Source: Porticoccaceae bacterium
GTDB lineage: Bacteria > Pseudomonadota > Gammaproteobacteria > Pseudomonadales > Porticoccaceae
NCBI GenBank assembly: GCA_029250825.1
Contig: JAQXEN010000050.1
Location: forward strand, 62,001-126,000
Reading direction: 5' to 3'
Length of the DNA stretch: 64,000 nucleotides
Part shown: positions 11,564-21,714 of the stretch, in pieces
Layout: each line of letters opens with the position of its first letter
Position numbering within the stretch: position 1 is the stretch's first letter
Program-made: the position numbers and the translations under genes
The notes under the pieces: model-generated
Databases searched by the model: none
Seen by the model: the letters and a program-made list of their open reading frames with translations, nothing else
Told to the model about the DNA's origin: nothing

Positions 11564-12556
11564 TCAATAACCCAAGTGATGCTGCTGAGCGAAGAGTCCA
11601 AATAGTCCGCCGGTGTGAACAAAGACAATATCATTGCTCTGCTGGCCAGAGAATTTACCCTTTTTAATATCTTCCATCATGCCAAAGAAGGCTTTGCCGG
11701 TATAAACCGGGTCGAGCAAGATGCCCTCGAGAGCGGCAACCTGCTTGATAGTTTCAAATACTTCTTCTCCAGCGATGCCATAGGCGGGTCCCACGTAGTC
11801 GTCACAGGTATCGGCCACAAGCCCTGAAATATCGGTCTCTGGGCTGTACTGGCTCTGCCACTGCTGCAGGTCGCGGTGTACTTTGCGGGTAAAATAATCA
11901 CTGTTATCACAGACCGCGTAGGCTTTGACTCTGGTATCGATACCGTGCAGTTTACAGCCCATCATTAGGCCCGCCTGAGTGCCTCCAGAGCCGGTTGCCT
12001 GGACAATCGCCTGAGGCATCATAGCATTGCGCTGAAAGTCCTGAGACAGCTCCTCAGCGGCAGCAATATAACCCCACATACCAGTGCCATTGCTACCGCC
12101 AGTGGGAATCGCGTAGGCTTTGCTGCCACGTTTGGCATAGTGGTCTTGCCACTGGGCAAAGAGCTTATTCAGGCCGCGGTACTCATCGAGACTATAGTGA
12201 CTGATGGTGGCGCCGGCCAATTGGTCCAAGAGCAAATTACCCACAGGTTTAGGTTCGATATCTGAGCGCAATAAAAGGTGGACTTTGAGACCCAACTGGG
12301 CTCCCAGAAGCGCCACTGAGCGGCAGTGATTGGACTGCACTCCCCCGGAGGTAATCAATGTGTCACAGCCATTGGCCAGAGCTTCGGCAAGCAGAAATTC
12401 AAGCTTGCGGATTTTATTTCCAGAGGTCGCGGCACCGGTTAGATCATCCCGTTTAATCCAGATGCGCGGTCCACCTAATTGTTCGGACAGGCGCTCCAAA
12501 GGATAGAACGGCGTCGGTGCCTGGGCGAGATTAAGTCTCTCTGGGTATTTGATCAT
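11564..12556 (-). CDS. PLP-dependent D-cysteine desulfhydrase / ACC deaminase family protein
   Basis: APTPFYPLERLSEQLGGPRIWIKRDDLTGAATSGNKIRKLEFLLAEAL...TSGGVQSNHCRSVA. Confidence 0.88.
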   Translation of the reverse strand: MIKYPERLNLAQAPTPFYPLERLSEQLGGPRIWIKRDDLTGAATSGNKIRKLEFLLAEALANGCDTLITSGGVQSNHCRSVALLGAQLGLKVHLLLRSDIEPKPVGNLLLDQLAGATISHYSLDEYRGLNKLFAQWQDHYAKRGSKAYAIPTGGSNGTGMWGYIAAAEELSQDFQRNAMMPQAIVQATGSGGTQAGLMMGCKLHGIDTRVKAYAVCDNSDYFTRKVHRDLQQWQSQYSPETDISGLVADTCDDYVGPAYGIAGEEVFETIKQVAALEGILLDPVYTGKAFFGMMEDIKKGKFSGQQSNDIVFVHTGGLFGLFAQQHHLGY

Positions 12557-12631
12557 ATGGCTATTACTCTTTGAGTAAGCGGTTTAAACCCTGCTCTCTA
12601 TACAATATTTTGTTAGTTATTTAGCAGCTAT

Positions 12632-12659
12632 AAAAAAGGCCGCGTGAGCGGCCTTTTTT
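12632..12659 (-). terminator. Rho-independent terminator downstream of yajC (possibly bidirectional)
   Basis: AAAAAAGGCCGC gtga GCGGCCTTTTTT. Confidence 0.85.
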
Positions 12660-12670
12660 AGATTTCGATA

Positions 12671-13000
12671 TCAGATTGCCTTAATAGTGCCCTTTGGCAG
12701 CACCGCATGAACTGCGGACTTCTGAAACTTTAGTTCGAGTTTGTCGTTTACTTCCACCACTACATACTCACCTTCAAGTTTAACGATTTTGCCGAGTATT
12801 CCGCTGGTCATAGTGACCTCATCGCCCTTGCTCAGTCCGGTGATCAGATCCGTATGCTCTTTCTGACGCTTGCGCTGGGGACGGATAATAAACAGGTACA
12901 TAAAGATAAAGAGGCCGCCAAACATAATCAGCGAGCCAGTAATACCTGGGTCACCAGCTGGGGCTGCAGTCTGTGCCTGTGCACTGGAAATAAAAAACAT
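12671..13000 (-). CDS. yajC: Preprotein translocase accessory subunit YajC
   Basis: GSLIMFGGLFIFMYLFIIRPQRKRQKEHTDLITGLSKGDEVTMTSGILGKIVKLEGEYVVVEV. Confidence 0.95.
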   Translation of the reverse strand: MFFISSAQAQTAAPAGDPGITGSLIMFGGLFIFMYLFIIRPQRKRQKEHTDLITGLSKGDEVTMTSGILGKIVKLEGEYVVVEVNDKLELKFQKSAVHAVLPKGTIKAI

Positions 13001-13157
13001 AGTTAATCCTTAAAGTTAGATTAGTAAGGTTAGATTACTAAGGTTAGGTTGTTGAGTTTATGCAGCTAAGTTTCTTTTACATAAGCCTGCTTGAGTAATA
13101 CCGCCAAAACACAGCGTAGCGTTTACCGTTAAAAAACGCTTCTGGCAGGACTAAAAA

Positions 13158-13631
13158 CTATAAGTTCTCTTTAATCCACGCCAATGCATCGTCGTGATGG
13201 CTCTTCGTTTTCACCTTTGGCATCACATGTTTAATAAGCCCATCTTTGCCAATCACAAAGGTGCTGCGCAACACGCCCATATATTCGCGACCCATAAACT
13301 TTTTCATATCCCAGGCGCCGTAGCTCTCAGTGACCTGATGATCTTCATCGGAGAGCAGCGTAAAATTGAGCTCTTGCTTGTCTTCAAACTTAACCAGACG
13401 GTCCACTGAATCCGGGCTCACCGCCATCACTACAGTATCCAGCTCAGCAAATTGATCCTTGCTGTCGCGAATACCACAGGCCTGTACGGTGCAGCCGGGA
13501 GTCATTGCCTTGGGGTAAAAGTACAGCAGCACATTCTTGATGCCACGGAATTCCGCCAGACTGACCTTTTCGCCACGCTGATTAAATAGCGAGAAATCCT
13601 TCGCCGGAGTTCCAACTTCAGAAAATGCCAT
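13158..13631 (-). CDS. bcp: Thioredoxin-dependent peroxiredoxin (Bcp family)
   Basis: KNVLLYFYPKAMTPGCTVQACGIRDSKDQF with PGCT peroxidatic motif. Confidence 0.92.
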   Translation of the reverse strand: MAFSEVGTPAKDFSLFNQRGEKVSLAEFRGIKNVLLYFYPKAMTPGCTVQACGIRDSKDQFAELDTVVMAVSPDSVDRLVKFEDKQELNFTLLSDEDHQVTESYGAWDMKKFMGREYMGVLRSTFVIGKDGLIKHVMPKVKTKSHHDDALAWIKENL

Positions 13632-13754
13632 AGTTCTCTCCCAATAAGAGGCTGTTTTAAGGGGTCTTACTGTAGCAAATTTATGCCCCAGGCAACCACT
13701 AAAAGAGTCGCTGGGAGGCTATTTAGCGTTAAAAGCAACAAAACCCGGAGCTGT

Positions 13755-13788
13755 AAAAAAGCCGTTTACTCAATAGAGAGTAAACGGC
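13755..13788 (-). terminator. Rho-independent terminator downstream of mdh
   Basis: AAAAAA + GCCGTTTACTC aataga GAGTAAACGGC (T-tract on minus strand). Confidence 0.85.
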
Positions 13789-13862
13789 TCTTAGACAGAC
13801 TTGCAGGGCTCCAGCCAAAGCTATCGCTTTGCTTAGAACTTTGGATTTACTTTGAATAGAGC

Positions 13863-14843
13863 TTAGGGCAGCAGGTGCTGAACCGCATCACGCTCTTCAG
13901 TCAGTTCCTGCTCAGTCGCTGACATCTTGGCACGGGAGAAATCATTGATCTCAACACCCTGAACAATTTCCCAGTCGCCATCTTTACAGACGCAAGGGAA
14001 AGAGTAGATCAGGCCTTCGGTAATGCCATAGCTACCATCGCTGTAGACACCCATGCTCACCCAGTCGCCATCGGCAGTTCCCAGTGCCCAGCTGCGCATA
14101 TGGGCAATGGCCGCGTTGGCTGCTGACGCGGCACTTGAAGCACCACGAGCTTTAATAATCGCTGCGCCGCGCTGCTGCACAACAGGGATAAAGTCATTCT
14201 CGTACCAATCCTGATCAACCATATCGATGGCCGCTTGACCCTTGACTTTAGTCTGGTGGATATCCGGGTACTGCGTCGCCGAGTGATTGCCCCAGATTGT
14301 CATATGGGTAACATCATTGATTGTGGTGCCAGTCTTAGCCGCAATTTGGCTCAGCGCACGATTGTGATCGAGGCGTGTCATAGCCGTAAATTGACGGGGA
14401 TCGATAGACGGCGCATTGCGCTGAGCAATCAGAGAGTTAGTGTTGGCAGGGTTGCCCACAACCAAGACTTTAATCGCTTTTGAGGCGTTAGCATCAATTG
14501 CCTTGCCCTGAGCTGAGAAGATCGCGGCATTGGCTTCAAGCAGATCTTTACGCTCCATGCCGGGGCCGCGAGGACGGGCGCCCACCAAGAGTGCGTAGTC
14601 GGTATCTTTAAAGGCAACAGCGGCGTCATCGGTGCAAACCATATCGGTGAGCAGCGGGAAAGCGCAGTCTTCCAGTTCCATTGCCACACCTTTCAGTGCT
14701 TCCAGTGCTGGAGTGATCTCAAGCATTTGTAAAATAACCGGCTGATCGGTGCCAAGCATTTCGCCAGCGGCGATACGAAACAATAGAGAGTAGCTAATTT
14801 GGCCTGCGGCCCCTGTGACAGTAACGCGAACGGGTGATTTCAA
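13863..14843 (-). CDS. mdh: Malate dehydrogenase (likely TTG start at 14843; ORF track gives ATG at 14873)
   Basis: [29 protein letters not shown]...[13 protein letters not shown]...[17 protein letters not shown] 8 nt before TTG. Confidence 0.93.
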   Translation of the reverse strand: MKSPVRVTVTGAAGQISYSLLFRIAAGEMLGTDQPVILQMLEITPALEALKGVAMELEDCAFPLLTDMVCTDDAAVAFKDTDYALLVGARPRGPGMERKDLLEANAAIFSAQGKAIDANASKAIKVLVVGNPANTNSLIAQRNAPSIDPRQFTAMTRLDHNRALSQIAAKTGTTINDVTHMTIWGNHSATQYPDIHQTKVKGQAAIDMVDQDWYENDFIPVVQQRGAAIIKARGASSAASAANAAIAHMRSWALGTADGDWVSMGVYSDGSYGITEGLIYSFPCVCKDGDWEIVQGVEINDFSRAKMSATEQELTEERDAVQHLLP

Positions 14844-14989
14844 GGTGGTTCTCCGGAGTGTAAGTGCGCCCAATTGAGGTTAAGAGTAAGAGCGACTCTA
14901 GTGTCGCTCTATTTCGGGGCGCTATTATAAGGATGCACAGCTAAAATGCATCATTACCAGACTTATGGAGACCATTTACTCGCTTAATA

Positions 14990-15613
14990 CTAAGCGCATA
15001 GCTCTTTATAGGTAGCTAACATGCGACTGTAGAGCTGATCTTTAAAGTCGCTGGCCGAAGTATCCAGCTGCGCCACTATATCCACCAGGTGCTCATTATC
15101 CTCTTTACCGCCCCACTGCTTGTGGTAACTGCCATCTTGGTAGCCGTGATCCTGACGGAAAAAATTCAGCACATTCTTGCCCACATAGCCCACATAGAGC
15201 TGTTCAAAGTCCATATCGATACCCTGCATCAATTTGGCAAAGCGCAGTGCATCAAAACCCTTGCTGGCTAGGGTATATTCGGTGAAGTCTTCAAGATCAA
15301 TACGGAAGTCCCCTGGCTCTTGTGGCGTGGCAAATGCCGCGGTGACCTGTTCGGCAATAGACTCGGCAGAGTCGCCCTTTAACAGCATTATGCTCAGACC
15401 AAAGTGCCATATATCCACCAGTTCAAGTGCAATCTGGCCGATATCCGGATTCTGCTTTTTCCACCACTTCCAACCCCAGTGGTCGAGCAGCTCGGCGCAC
15501 TCTACCCAAATGGCCCGATACCATTCAAAGTTTTGTGTCTGCCACTGGGCATGTACCTTGGTATTCATATCATTCTGCAGTTCAAGCATGGTTAAAAGCT
15601 GTTGCTGTTTCAT
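14990..15613 (-). CDS. Dimeric all-alpha (dUTPase_2 type) dUTP diphosphatase
   Basis: EWYRAIWVECAELLDHWGWKWWKKQNPDIGQIALELVDIWHFGLSIML: ExxE...ExxD metal site of the dUTPase_2/MazG-like superfamily. Confidence 0.82.
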   Translation of the reverse strand: MKQQQLLTMLELQNDMNTKVHAQWQTQNFEWYRAIWVECAELLDHWGWKWWKKQNPDIGQIALELVDIWHFGLSIMLLKGDSAESIAEQVTAAFATPQEPGDFRIDLEDFTEYTLASKGFDALRFAKLMQGIDMDFEQLYVGYVGKNVLNFFRQDHGYQDGSYHKQWGGKEDNEHLVDIVAQLDTSASDFKDQLYSRMLATYKELCA

Positions 15614-15655
15614 CTGTAATTCCTAATTCGAGGTTGCTGCTATGGATTGCGTTTG

Positions 15656-16333
15656 TTACGCGCGAACAAAACTGTTGCTCTGCTTCTCGTTGCCAATAGT
15701 TGTGCTGGCCCCGTGACCCGTGATCACAACCGCATCATCGTGCAGAGTATAGAGTCGCTGACTGATAGACTGTTTGATCTCATCAAAGTTGCCCCCTGGG
15801 AGATCGGTGCGGCCAATAGAACCCTGAAATAAAGTGTCACCGGCAATCAGTGTTTTGTATTCATCAAACCAAAAACTTACCGAGCCTGGAGTGTGCCCCG
15901 GAGTATGAATCGCAACGGCACCGCAGCAGTCGAAGGACTGGTCGTCGTTTATATAGTGATCCGGTTCTGGCAGGGACACTGTCGGCACACCGAACATGGC
16001 ACACTGTTCCTCAACCATATCCCAGAGAAACTGGTCACCCTTGTGTAGATAGATTGGCGCACCGGTGGCATTTTTAATTTCCCCCGCGGCCAAGATATGG
16101 TCCAGATGGGCATGGGTATGAATAATCGCCACTACCTTGAGATTCAAGTTATTTAACAGCGCCAAGATTTTATCCGCATCTCCACCGGGATCAACCACCA
16201 GTGCCCTGCCGCTAAGACGATCACCAATCACTGAGCAGTTACATTGCAGGGGCCCCACAGGAAAGGTACGAATAATAAAGTTGGACTGCTCTGCGCTTGA
16301 ATTCTGTGCACTACTGTTAGTCAGGTCGGTCAT
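15656..16333 (-). CDS. MBL-fold metallohydrolase (glyoxalase II-like)
   Basis: HTHAHLDHILAAGEIK...IHTPGHTPGSVSFW...AGDTLFQGSIGRTDLPGG. Confidence 0.9.
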   Translation of the reverse strand: MTDLTNSSAQNSSAEQSNFIIRTFPVGPLQCNCSVIGDRLSGRALVVDPGGDADKILALLNNLNLKVVAIIHTHAHLDHILAAGEIKNATGAPIYLHKGDQFLWDMVEEQCAMFGVPTVSLPEPDHYINDDQSFDCCGAVAIHTPGHTPGSVSFWFDEYKTLIAGDTLFQGSIGRTDLPGGNFDEIKQSISQRLYTLHDDAVVITGHGASTTIGNEKQSNSFVRA

Positions 16334-16344
16334 GGTGGCTTTCT

Positions 16345-17121
16345 CTAAGCAGGTATTTGGAAAAGACGATTAAAGTTATCGGTTGTGGCCGCGGCCAGTT
16401 GTTCAAGGCTAATGCCGCGCAGATCAGCCATGCACTGGGCCACTTCGCGAACATACTGAGGCTCATTTTGTGATCCGCGATGAGGAACCGGCGCCAACCA
16501 AGGTGAGTCAGTTTCCACCAGTATACGATCCAATGGGACTTTTACGGCGACATCGCGCAGCTCTTTTGCATTGGCAAAGGTAACAATTCCGGAGAATGAA
16601 ATATAAAACCCCAACTCCAGTGCTTGCTGAGCCATTTCCCAGGTCTCGGTAAAGCAGTGCATCACGCCGCCGGCAGATGGGGTGTGTTTGCGCATCAACT
16701 CAATGGTTTCTTCACGGGCATCTCGGGTGTGGATAATCACCGGCTTAGCAATTTCCTGACAGGCCTGCAGATGATTGACAAAACTCTGCCGCTGCCAGTC
16801 GATGGTCTCACTGCTGTAAAAATTATCTAATCCCGTTTCACCTATGGCAACCACGCGAGGTTCTTGGGCAAGGCTCACTAGCTCCTCGATGCTGGGCACC
16901 GGCTGCGGGGTTTTTTGCAGGGGATGAACCCCCACCGAGGAATAGACATTATCGAATTGCGCGGTCAGATCAATCAGCGATCGCGAGGTGGTCATATCCA
17001 CGGCGACACTGAGAAAGTGGCTGACGCCACGAGCCTGAGCTGCATCTATTACGCCATTGAGTCCGCCGTCTCGATCGCTTAAATCCAAGTGATCTAGATG
17101 ACAGTGAGAGTCTACCAGCAT
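16345..17121 (-). CDS. TatD-family DNase
   Basis: MLVDSHCHLDHLDL...VHPLQKTPQP...AIGETGLDNFYS...VETDSPWLAPVPHRGSQNEP. Confidence 0.93.
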   Translation of the reverse strand: MLVDSHCHLDHLDLSDRDGGLNGVIDAAQARGVSHFLSVAVDMTTSRSLIDLTAQFDNVYSSVGVHPLQKTPQPVPSIEELVSLAQEPRVVAIGETGLDNFYSSETIDWQRQSFVNHLQACQEIAKPVIIHTRDAREETIELMRKHTPSAGGVMHCFTETWEMAQQALELGFYISFSGIVTFANAKELRDVAVKVPLDRILVETDSPWLAPVPHRGSQNEPQYVREVAQCMADLRGISLEQLAAATTDNFNRLFQIPA

Positions 17122-17151
17122 AGGGTGAAAGGTCTTTTTTAGGATTGATTA

Positions 17152-17496
17152 CTACATGGTTAGTGTAGGCTTGTGGGAGTGTACCGTACCGGTCAGAGCC
17201 TGTTCAATATCAACTTTTAAATCTTCCTGTTCGGGGCTCAGCTGAACCCCAACACCCTCTTGCTTAAAACTCGCCGAACCCTTGTGTGTTACCCAGACAA
17301 CTTTACCGGTCATGGGAATCGGTTCCGGGCGCAAATAGATGCTTAACAAAAAGAAAATATCATCACCCAGTTCATAATTTTTCTTCGTTGGGACAAATAC
17401 CCCGCCGCCCTGAACAAACGGCATATAGTGTTCATACAGTGCATCTTCGGTTTTAATTTCTACGGATAAAATACCGCCTTTGCCGCCTTTAAACAT
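17152..17496 (-). CDS. PilZ domain protein (type IV pilus-associated type)
   Basis: ALYEHYMPFVQGGGVFVPTKKNYELGDDIFFLLSIYLRPEPIPMTGKVVWVT; between holB and tatD as in pseudomonads. Confidence 0.88.
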   Translation of the reverse strand: MFKGGKGGILSVEIKTEDALYEHYMPFVQGGGVFVPTKKNYELGDDIFFLLSIYLRPEPIPMTGKVVWVTHKGSASFKQEGVGVQLSPEQEDLKVDIEQALTGTVHSHKPTLTM

Positions 17497-17609
17497 CCTT
17501 ATTGCCTCTTTTCCCTGCGCTGTTTTGAGCTTAGCACGAAAATCTTGGATGCACTGACTATGTGGCTTAAGGCAGCAGAGTGACTGGGTGTGATGAAGGG
17601 ATGCTGGGC

Positions 17610-18560
17610 CTATTTACGCCGCTTAAACACCATTGCCCAATCCATAAACAACTCCTCCCAGAGCATCTGCGGGTTGGGATTATTGCCACTGGCGATCCAA
17701 TTGCGCGCCAACAGCAACTTATCCGAGAAACTGAATAAAGCAGGATTAGGCTTATCCGCAAGCTCGGTTGTTGCCAGACGATGAATATATCGACTAAACC
17801 ACTCAATAGACATTTCACCATCGAGCTTTTGGCACTGCTGAGCCGCGGCCAAGGGAGACATTGCGCCGGTGCCCACGTCAGACACTAGCGCTTCGAACTG
17901 TTGCCGTTGATCCAAGTTATCGCTTTGCAGATAGTTGAGAGCCAATAGCGGGCGTCCACCGGCGAGAGGCAGTACCTGCGCCGCAGCGCTGGCATCGCTG
18001 GTGACATCAGTGAGCCACTGCAGGGCCATTTGGGTATCTGGTGTCGGCATACTAAGCTTTTGACAGCGGCTGCGAATGGTCGCCGACAATCGACTCGGAC
18101 GATTTGAAACCAGAATTAATAATGTCTTGCCCTGAGGTTCTTCAAGATTTTTTAACAGGGCATTGGCGGAACTGATATTCATCGCTTCCGCAGGGGAAAT
18201 AATCGCCACCTTCCATCCCCCTTGTTGAGCTGTCTTGCCTAGGGAGACACAGAGCTTGCGCACCTGCTCAATTTTAATCGGCTTGCCTTTCTCTTCCGGT
18301 GCCAGATAACTGACATCTGGATGGTTACCGGCGCTAAATAAGGTGCAGGTTTTACAGGCGCCACAGGCGTATTTAACCATTTCCGCGGAACAGATCAGCC
18401 GCTGCGCCAAGGCTGTGGCCAGACGGGACTTGCCAATACCCTCGTCGCCACTAATTAGCACAGCATGGGGCAAGCGCTCGCCATCGATGCTGGTATTAAG
18501 TGCAGCCCAGGTCGCCTCTTGCCAGGGCAGTGGCAGAGCAGACACTAGATAGTCTCCCAA
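17610..18560 (-). CDS. holB: DNA polymerase III subunit delta'
   Basis: LPHAVLISGDEGIGKSRLATALAQRLICS...CGACKTC...NALLKNLEEPQGKTLLILVSNRPSRLSATIRSRCQKL. Confidence 0.93.
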   Translation of the reverse strand: MGDYLVSALPLPWQEATWAALNTSIDGERLPHAVLISGDEGIGKSRLATALAQRLICSAEMVKYACGACKTCTLFSAGNHPDVSYLAPEEKGKPIKIEQVRKLCVSLGKTAQQGGWKVAIISPAEAMNISSANALLKNLEEPQGKTLLILVSNRPSRLSATIRSRCQKLSMPTPDTQMALQWLTDVTSDASAAAQVLPLAGGRPLLALNYLQSDNLDQRQQFEALVSDVGTGAMSPLAAAQQCQKLDGEMSIEWFSRYIHRLATTELADKPNPALFSFSDKLLLARNWIASGNNPNPQMLWEELFMDWAMVFKRRK

Positions 18561-19171
18561 AAGCGCTCGAGGGCCTCTGTGATCTGCGCCTGCACCCCTT
18601 CCAGATTAAGCGATGCATCGATCACTACACAGCGCTGGGGATTGTCCTCCGCTATTTGCAGATAGCGATTGCGGACCCGCTCAAAGAACTCCAGCTGCTC
18701 CTGTTCAAATCGGTCCGGTGCGCTGCGCTCACTGGCCCGAGCCAGACCAATCTGGACGGGTATATCGAGAATAATAGTGAGATCTGGCTGCAGACTACCC
18801 TGCACTATCAGCTCTAAATCTCTAATCAGGTCGTCACGCATATGCCGCCCGGCGCCCTGATAGGCATAGGTGGCATCGGTAAAGCGGTCACAGAGTACCC
18901 AGGCACCCTCACCGAGCATCGGTTCGATAACCTGATTGAGGTGTTGGGCGCGGGCTGCAAAGACCATAAGCAGTTCAGCGGTGTTGCACACCGACTCTTC
19001 TCTAGGGGCCAGCAGCAGCTCCCGCAACTGTTCCGCTAGGGGCGTACCGCCCGGCTCTCTGGTGCTGCCGTAAGTAAGCTTTTTGCCGTCCATCCATTGC
19101 TGGATAAAGTCTATATTGGTGGTCTTGCCAACGCCCTCGGTGCCTTCAATGGTAATAAATTTTCCGCGCAT
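18545..19171 (-). CDS. tmk: Thymidylate kinase (ORF track start at 19549 is too far upstream)
   Basis: MRGKFITIEGTEGVGKTTNIDFIQQWM (P-loop) begins at 19171; GAWVLCDRFTDATYAYQGAGR. Confidence 0.94.
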   Translation of the reverse strand: MRGKFITIEGTEGVGKTTNIDFIQQWMDGKKLTYGSTREPGGTPLAEQLRELLLAPREESVCNTAELLMVFAARAQHLNQVIEPMLGEGAWVLCDRFTDATYAYQGAGRHMRDDLIRDLELIVQGSLQPDLTIILDIPVQIGLARASERSAPDRFEQEQLEFFERVRNRYLQIAEDNPQRCVVIDASLNLEGVQAQITEALERFWETI

Positions 19172-19262
19172 CTGATTTCCCGACCTGACTGCTAGTTTTT
19201 TGACCGCTCTATTGTGACGATTTGCGAGGCCACTGTCTGCCCTGGTTGTGGTTTTAGGCGGA

Positions 19263-20306
19263 TTACTTTTCCGACTTTGGTGCAGATTGATAATCCACAG
19301 CCCGCTGATTGATCTGATACTGCCGCACTGCCTTTTGGTGTTGCGCAAGATTATCCGAGAAGTAGTGACCGCCATCGCCTCTGGCAACAAAGTAAAGACT
19401 GCTACCGGCCTGTGGATGCAGTGCTGCCTCGATAGCCGCGGCACTGGGCATCGCAATGGGGGTTGGTGGCAAGCCATTGATACGATAAGTGTTATAGGGG
19501 GTCGTGGTCTTGAGGTGACGACGAGTAATATTGCCGCGATAGGCATCACCCAGCCCGTAGATCACCGTAGGGTCGGTTTGCAAGCGCATGCCGCGGTTTA
19601 GGCGACGAACAAACACTCCAGCAATGGTGGAACGCTCGGCGGCTAGACCGGTCTCTTTTTCCACTATCGAGGCCATGATCAATGCTTCGTAAGGGTTGGC
19701 ATAGGGTAGATTTGGCTCTCTTGCCTGCCAAGCTTGATCGAGAACTTCAAGCATCTTGCGGTGAGCTCTGGCGACTATATCCACCGCTCTGTCCTCGTGG
19801 GTATAGCTGTAGGTATCGGGGAACAACCAGCCTTCTGGATGGGGTTGGTTAATCTCTGCTGCAGTCATTAACTGCTCTTGGTTTAGCTGGCTGACCTCGG
19901 CAAACTGCTCCACTGCGGCTAACTGGGCGATCCACTGCTTAAAATTCCAACCCTCGGGAAAGGTTATCTGGTAGCTAATAACGGCGCCCTGATTAAGTTT
20001 GGTCAATAGCTGCAGGGCCGTTTCACCCCTTTCAATCTGGTAGTGACCGGCCTGAATTGCCGTGACTCCGACTATCCGTGCATAGAGACTCAACAGTCTT
20101 GGATGGGATAGGATATCCCGCTTATGCAGTTGGCGATTTACTTTGCTGAGACTGCTGCCTCTATCCACCTGCCAAACCACAGAGTTTTGCCCTGACGGAA
20201 GCTCAATGGGCTTTTCCAGCTCGTAATAGCCCGCCAGCATCAATCCTGAGACCGAGGCCAAAACCACTGTTAGCAGCACCAGGCTGGCAACTAGTCGTCT
20301 CAGCAT
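19263..20306 (-). CDS. mltG: Endolytic murein transglycosylase MltG (YceG-like)
   Basis: EALIMASIVEKETGLAAERSTIAGVFVRRLNRGMRLQTDPTVIYGLG...YNTYRINGLPPTPIAMPS. Confidence 0.94.
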   Translation of the reverse strand: MLRRLVASLVLLTVVLASVSGLMLAGYYELEKPIELPSGQNSVVWQVDRGSSLSKVNRQLHKRDILSHPRLLSLYARIVGVTAIQAGHYQIERGETALQLLTKLNQGAVISYQITFPEGWNFKQWIAQLAAVEQFAEVSQLNQEQLMTAAEINQPHPEGWLFPDTYSYTHEDRAVDIVARAHRKMLEVLDQAWQAREPNLPYANPYEALIMASIVEKETGLAAERSTIAGVFVRRLNRGMRLQTDPTVIYGLGDAYRGNITRRHLKTTTPYNTYRINGLPPTPIAMPSAAAIEAALHPQAGSSLYFVARGDGGHYFSDNLAQHQKAVRQYQINQRAVDYQSAPKSEK

Positions 20307-21220
20307 GGGAAGGCACCATAATGGCTCTGTAATAGTCCCTGCAGTGCCCTGGTATCCTCTCCAATGGCCCGTTCAGCGGTAGTCCTTTTGGTGGCAATGA
20401 TAGGCACTAGTCCCCTCACTGAGCTACAGCTGAAGATTTCATCTGCACTGTCGAATTGCTCGCGGCTAATGGTAGCTTCTTTAACCTGAAGACCAGCACT
20501 CCTAAACAGCCTATGGAGCAATAACTCGCGCATCACTCCCCGAACGCCCGCCTGATCAAGCCGCGGTGTCACCCAGCCGCTGGCGAGTTTGACAAAGAGA
20601 TTGGCTCTGGTGGTTTCAATAACCTGATGATCTGAGGAAAACATAATGCCATCTTCATATTCATCCCCCCATTCAGAACGAGCTATCACTTGATCCAAGC
20701 GATTTAAATGTTTGATACCGGCAAGCACCGGATTGAGAGGCAGGCGGTAATCACATTCCGTCACCCTGATGCCCTTCTGACGCTGCTGCTGACTCTCCTG
20801 GGGCAATGCAAAGTACTGAACGCTAATCCGTGGCACAGCCGCGCTGGGTGATGGAGGCGCATAACCCCGGCCACCGCTGCCGGCAGTCAGGGTCACTTTG
20901 ATAATCCCTGAACTGAGCTGCTGAGGCTCGAGGAGCTTGAGCAGAGAGTCAATATTGCTCTCTAAGCAATCCGTTGTGATATTCAACCCGAGAATTGGAG
21001 CGTCTTTAAGCAACCGTGCAGCGTGCTGTGGCAGCAGGGGTAATGCGCCACTGTGCAACAGCATGGTCTCAAACAGCCCATGACCGTAGCTAGCGCCACG
21101 ATCAGTCAGGGGCATACTGCCTGCCACCCGGCCATCGACAACAGAGATAGGGGTCCGCGAGTTGTCGAAGTTTGTCTTGGAACTGAAATCTGTCATAGGG
21201 CTGCTGTCATATGGGCACAA
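20300..21220 (-). CDS. pabC: Aminodeoxychorismate lyase
   Basis: DRGASYGHGLFETMLLHSGALPLLPQH, class IV aminotransferase; overlaps mltG start. Internal start MTDFSS possible. Confidence 0.9.
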   Translation of the reverse strand: MCPYDSSPMTDFSSKTNFDNSRTPISVVDGRVAGSMPLTDRGASYGHGLFETMLLHSGALPLLPQHAARLLKDAPILGLNITTDCLESNIDSLLKLLEPQQLSSGIIKVTLTAGSGGRGYAPPSPSAAVPRISVQYFALPQESQQQRQKGIRVTECDYRLPLNPVLAGIKHLNRLDQVIARSEWGDEYEDGIMFSSDHQVIETTRANLFVKLASGWVTPRLDQAGVRGVMRELLLHRLFRSAGLQVKEATISREQFDSADEIFSCSSVRGLVPIIATKRTTAERAIGEDTRALQGLLQSHYGAFPC

Positions 21221-21271
21221 AGTGCTTTAGCTAGGTAAGTCATGCTGCCATTAAACCTAAATTCCGCGCAT

Positions 21272-21302
21272 AAAAAAACCGCCCCATTGGAGCGGTTTTT
21301 TC
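21272..21302 (-). terminator. Rho-independent terminator downstream of acpP
   Basis: AAAAAAACCGC cccattgga GCGGTTTTTT. Confidence 0.85.
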
Positions 21303-21316
21303 ATAAACCTCAAATA

Positions 21317-21559
21317 TTAGCCGTTGGCAGTGATATACGTAACTGCGTCTTGAACAGTGGCGATCTTTTCTGCTTCTTCATCAGGAATTTCAGCATCGAA
21401 TTCCTCTTCCAAAGCCATAATCAGCTCAACTGTGTCCAGGGAGTCTGCACCCAGATCTTCAACAAAAGACGATGTGCTTTTAACATCTTCTTCTTTTACA
21501 CCAAGCTGCTCTGCAACCATTTTAATGACGCGTTCTTCGATGTTACTCATCGTATACAT
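21317..21559 (-). CDS. acpP: Acyl carrier protein
   Basis: [51 protein letters not shown] (start likely MSNIEER at 21550). Confidence 0.97.
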   Translation of the reverse strand: MYTMSNIEERVIKMVAEQLGVKEEDVKSTSSFVEDLGADSLDTVELIMALEEEFDAEIPDEEAEKIATVQDAVTYITANG

Positions 21560-21714
21560 ACTCCTGTTAACTGAATTACTTAATTAATGTGCCACCGAGC
21601 AAAAAAAGCTCAAATAGCGATAATCTGTGTTTTCGAGGCGCGCATTTTACCCTACAAATAACAAAATGCTAAACCCTATTTTAAAAAACAACAATTACCA
21701 TCTAAATCAATGAC

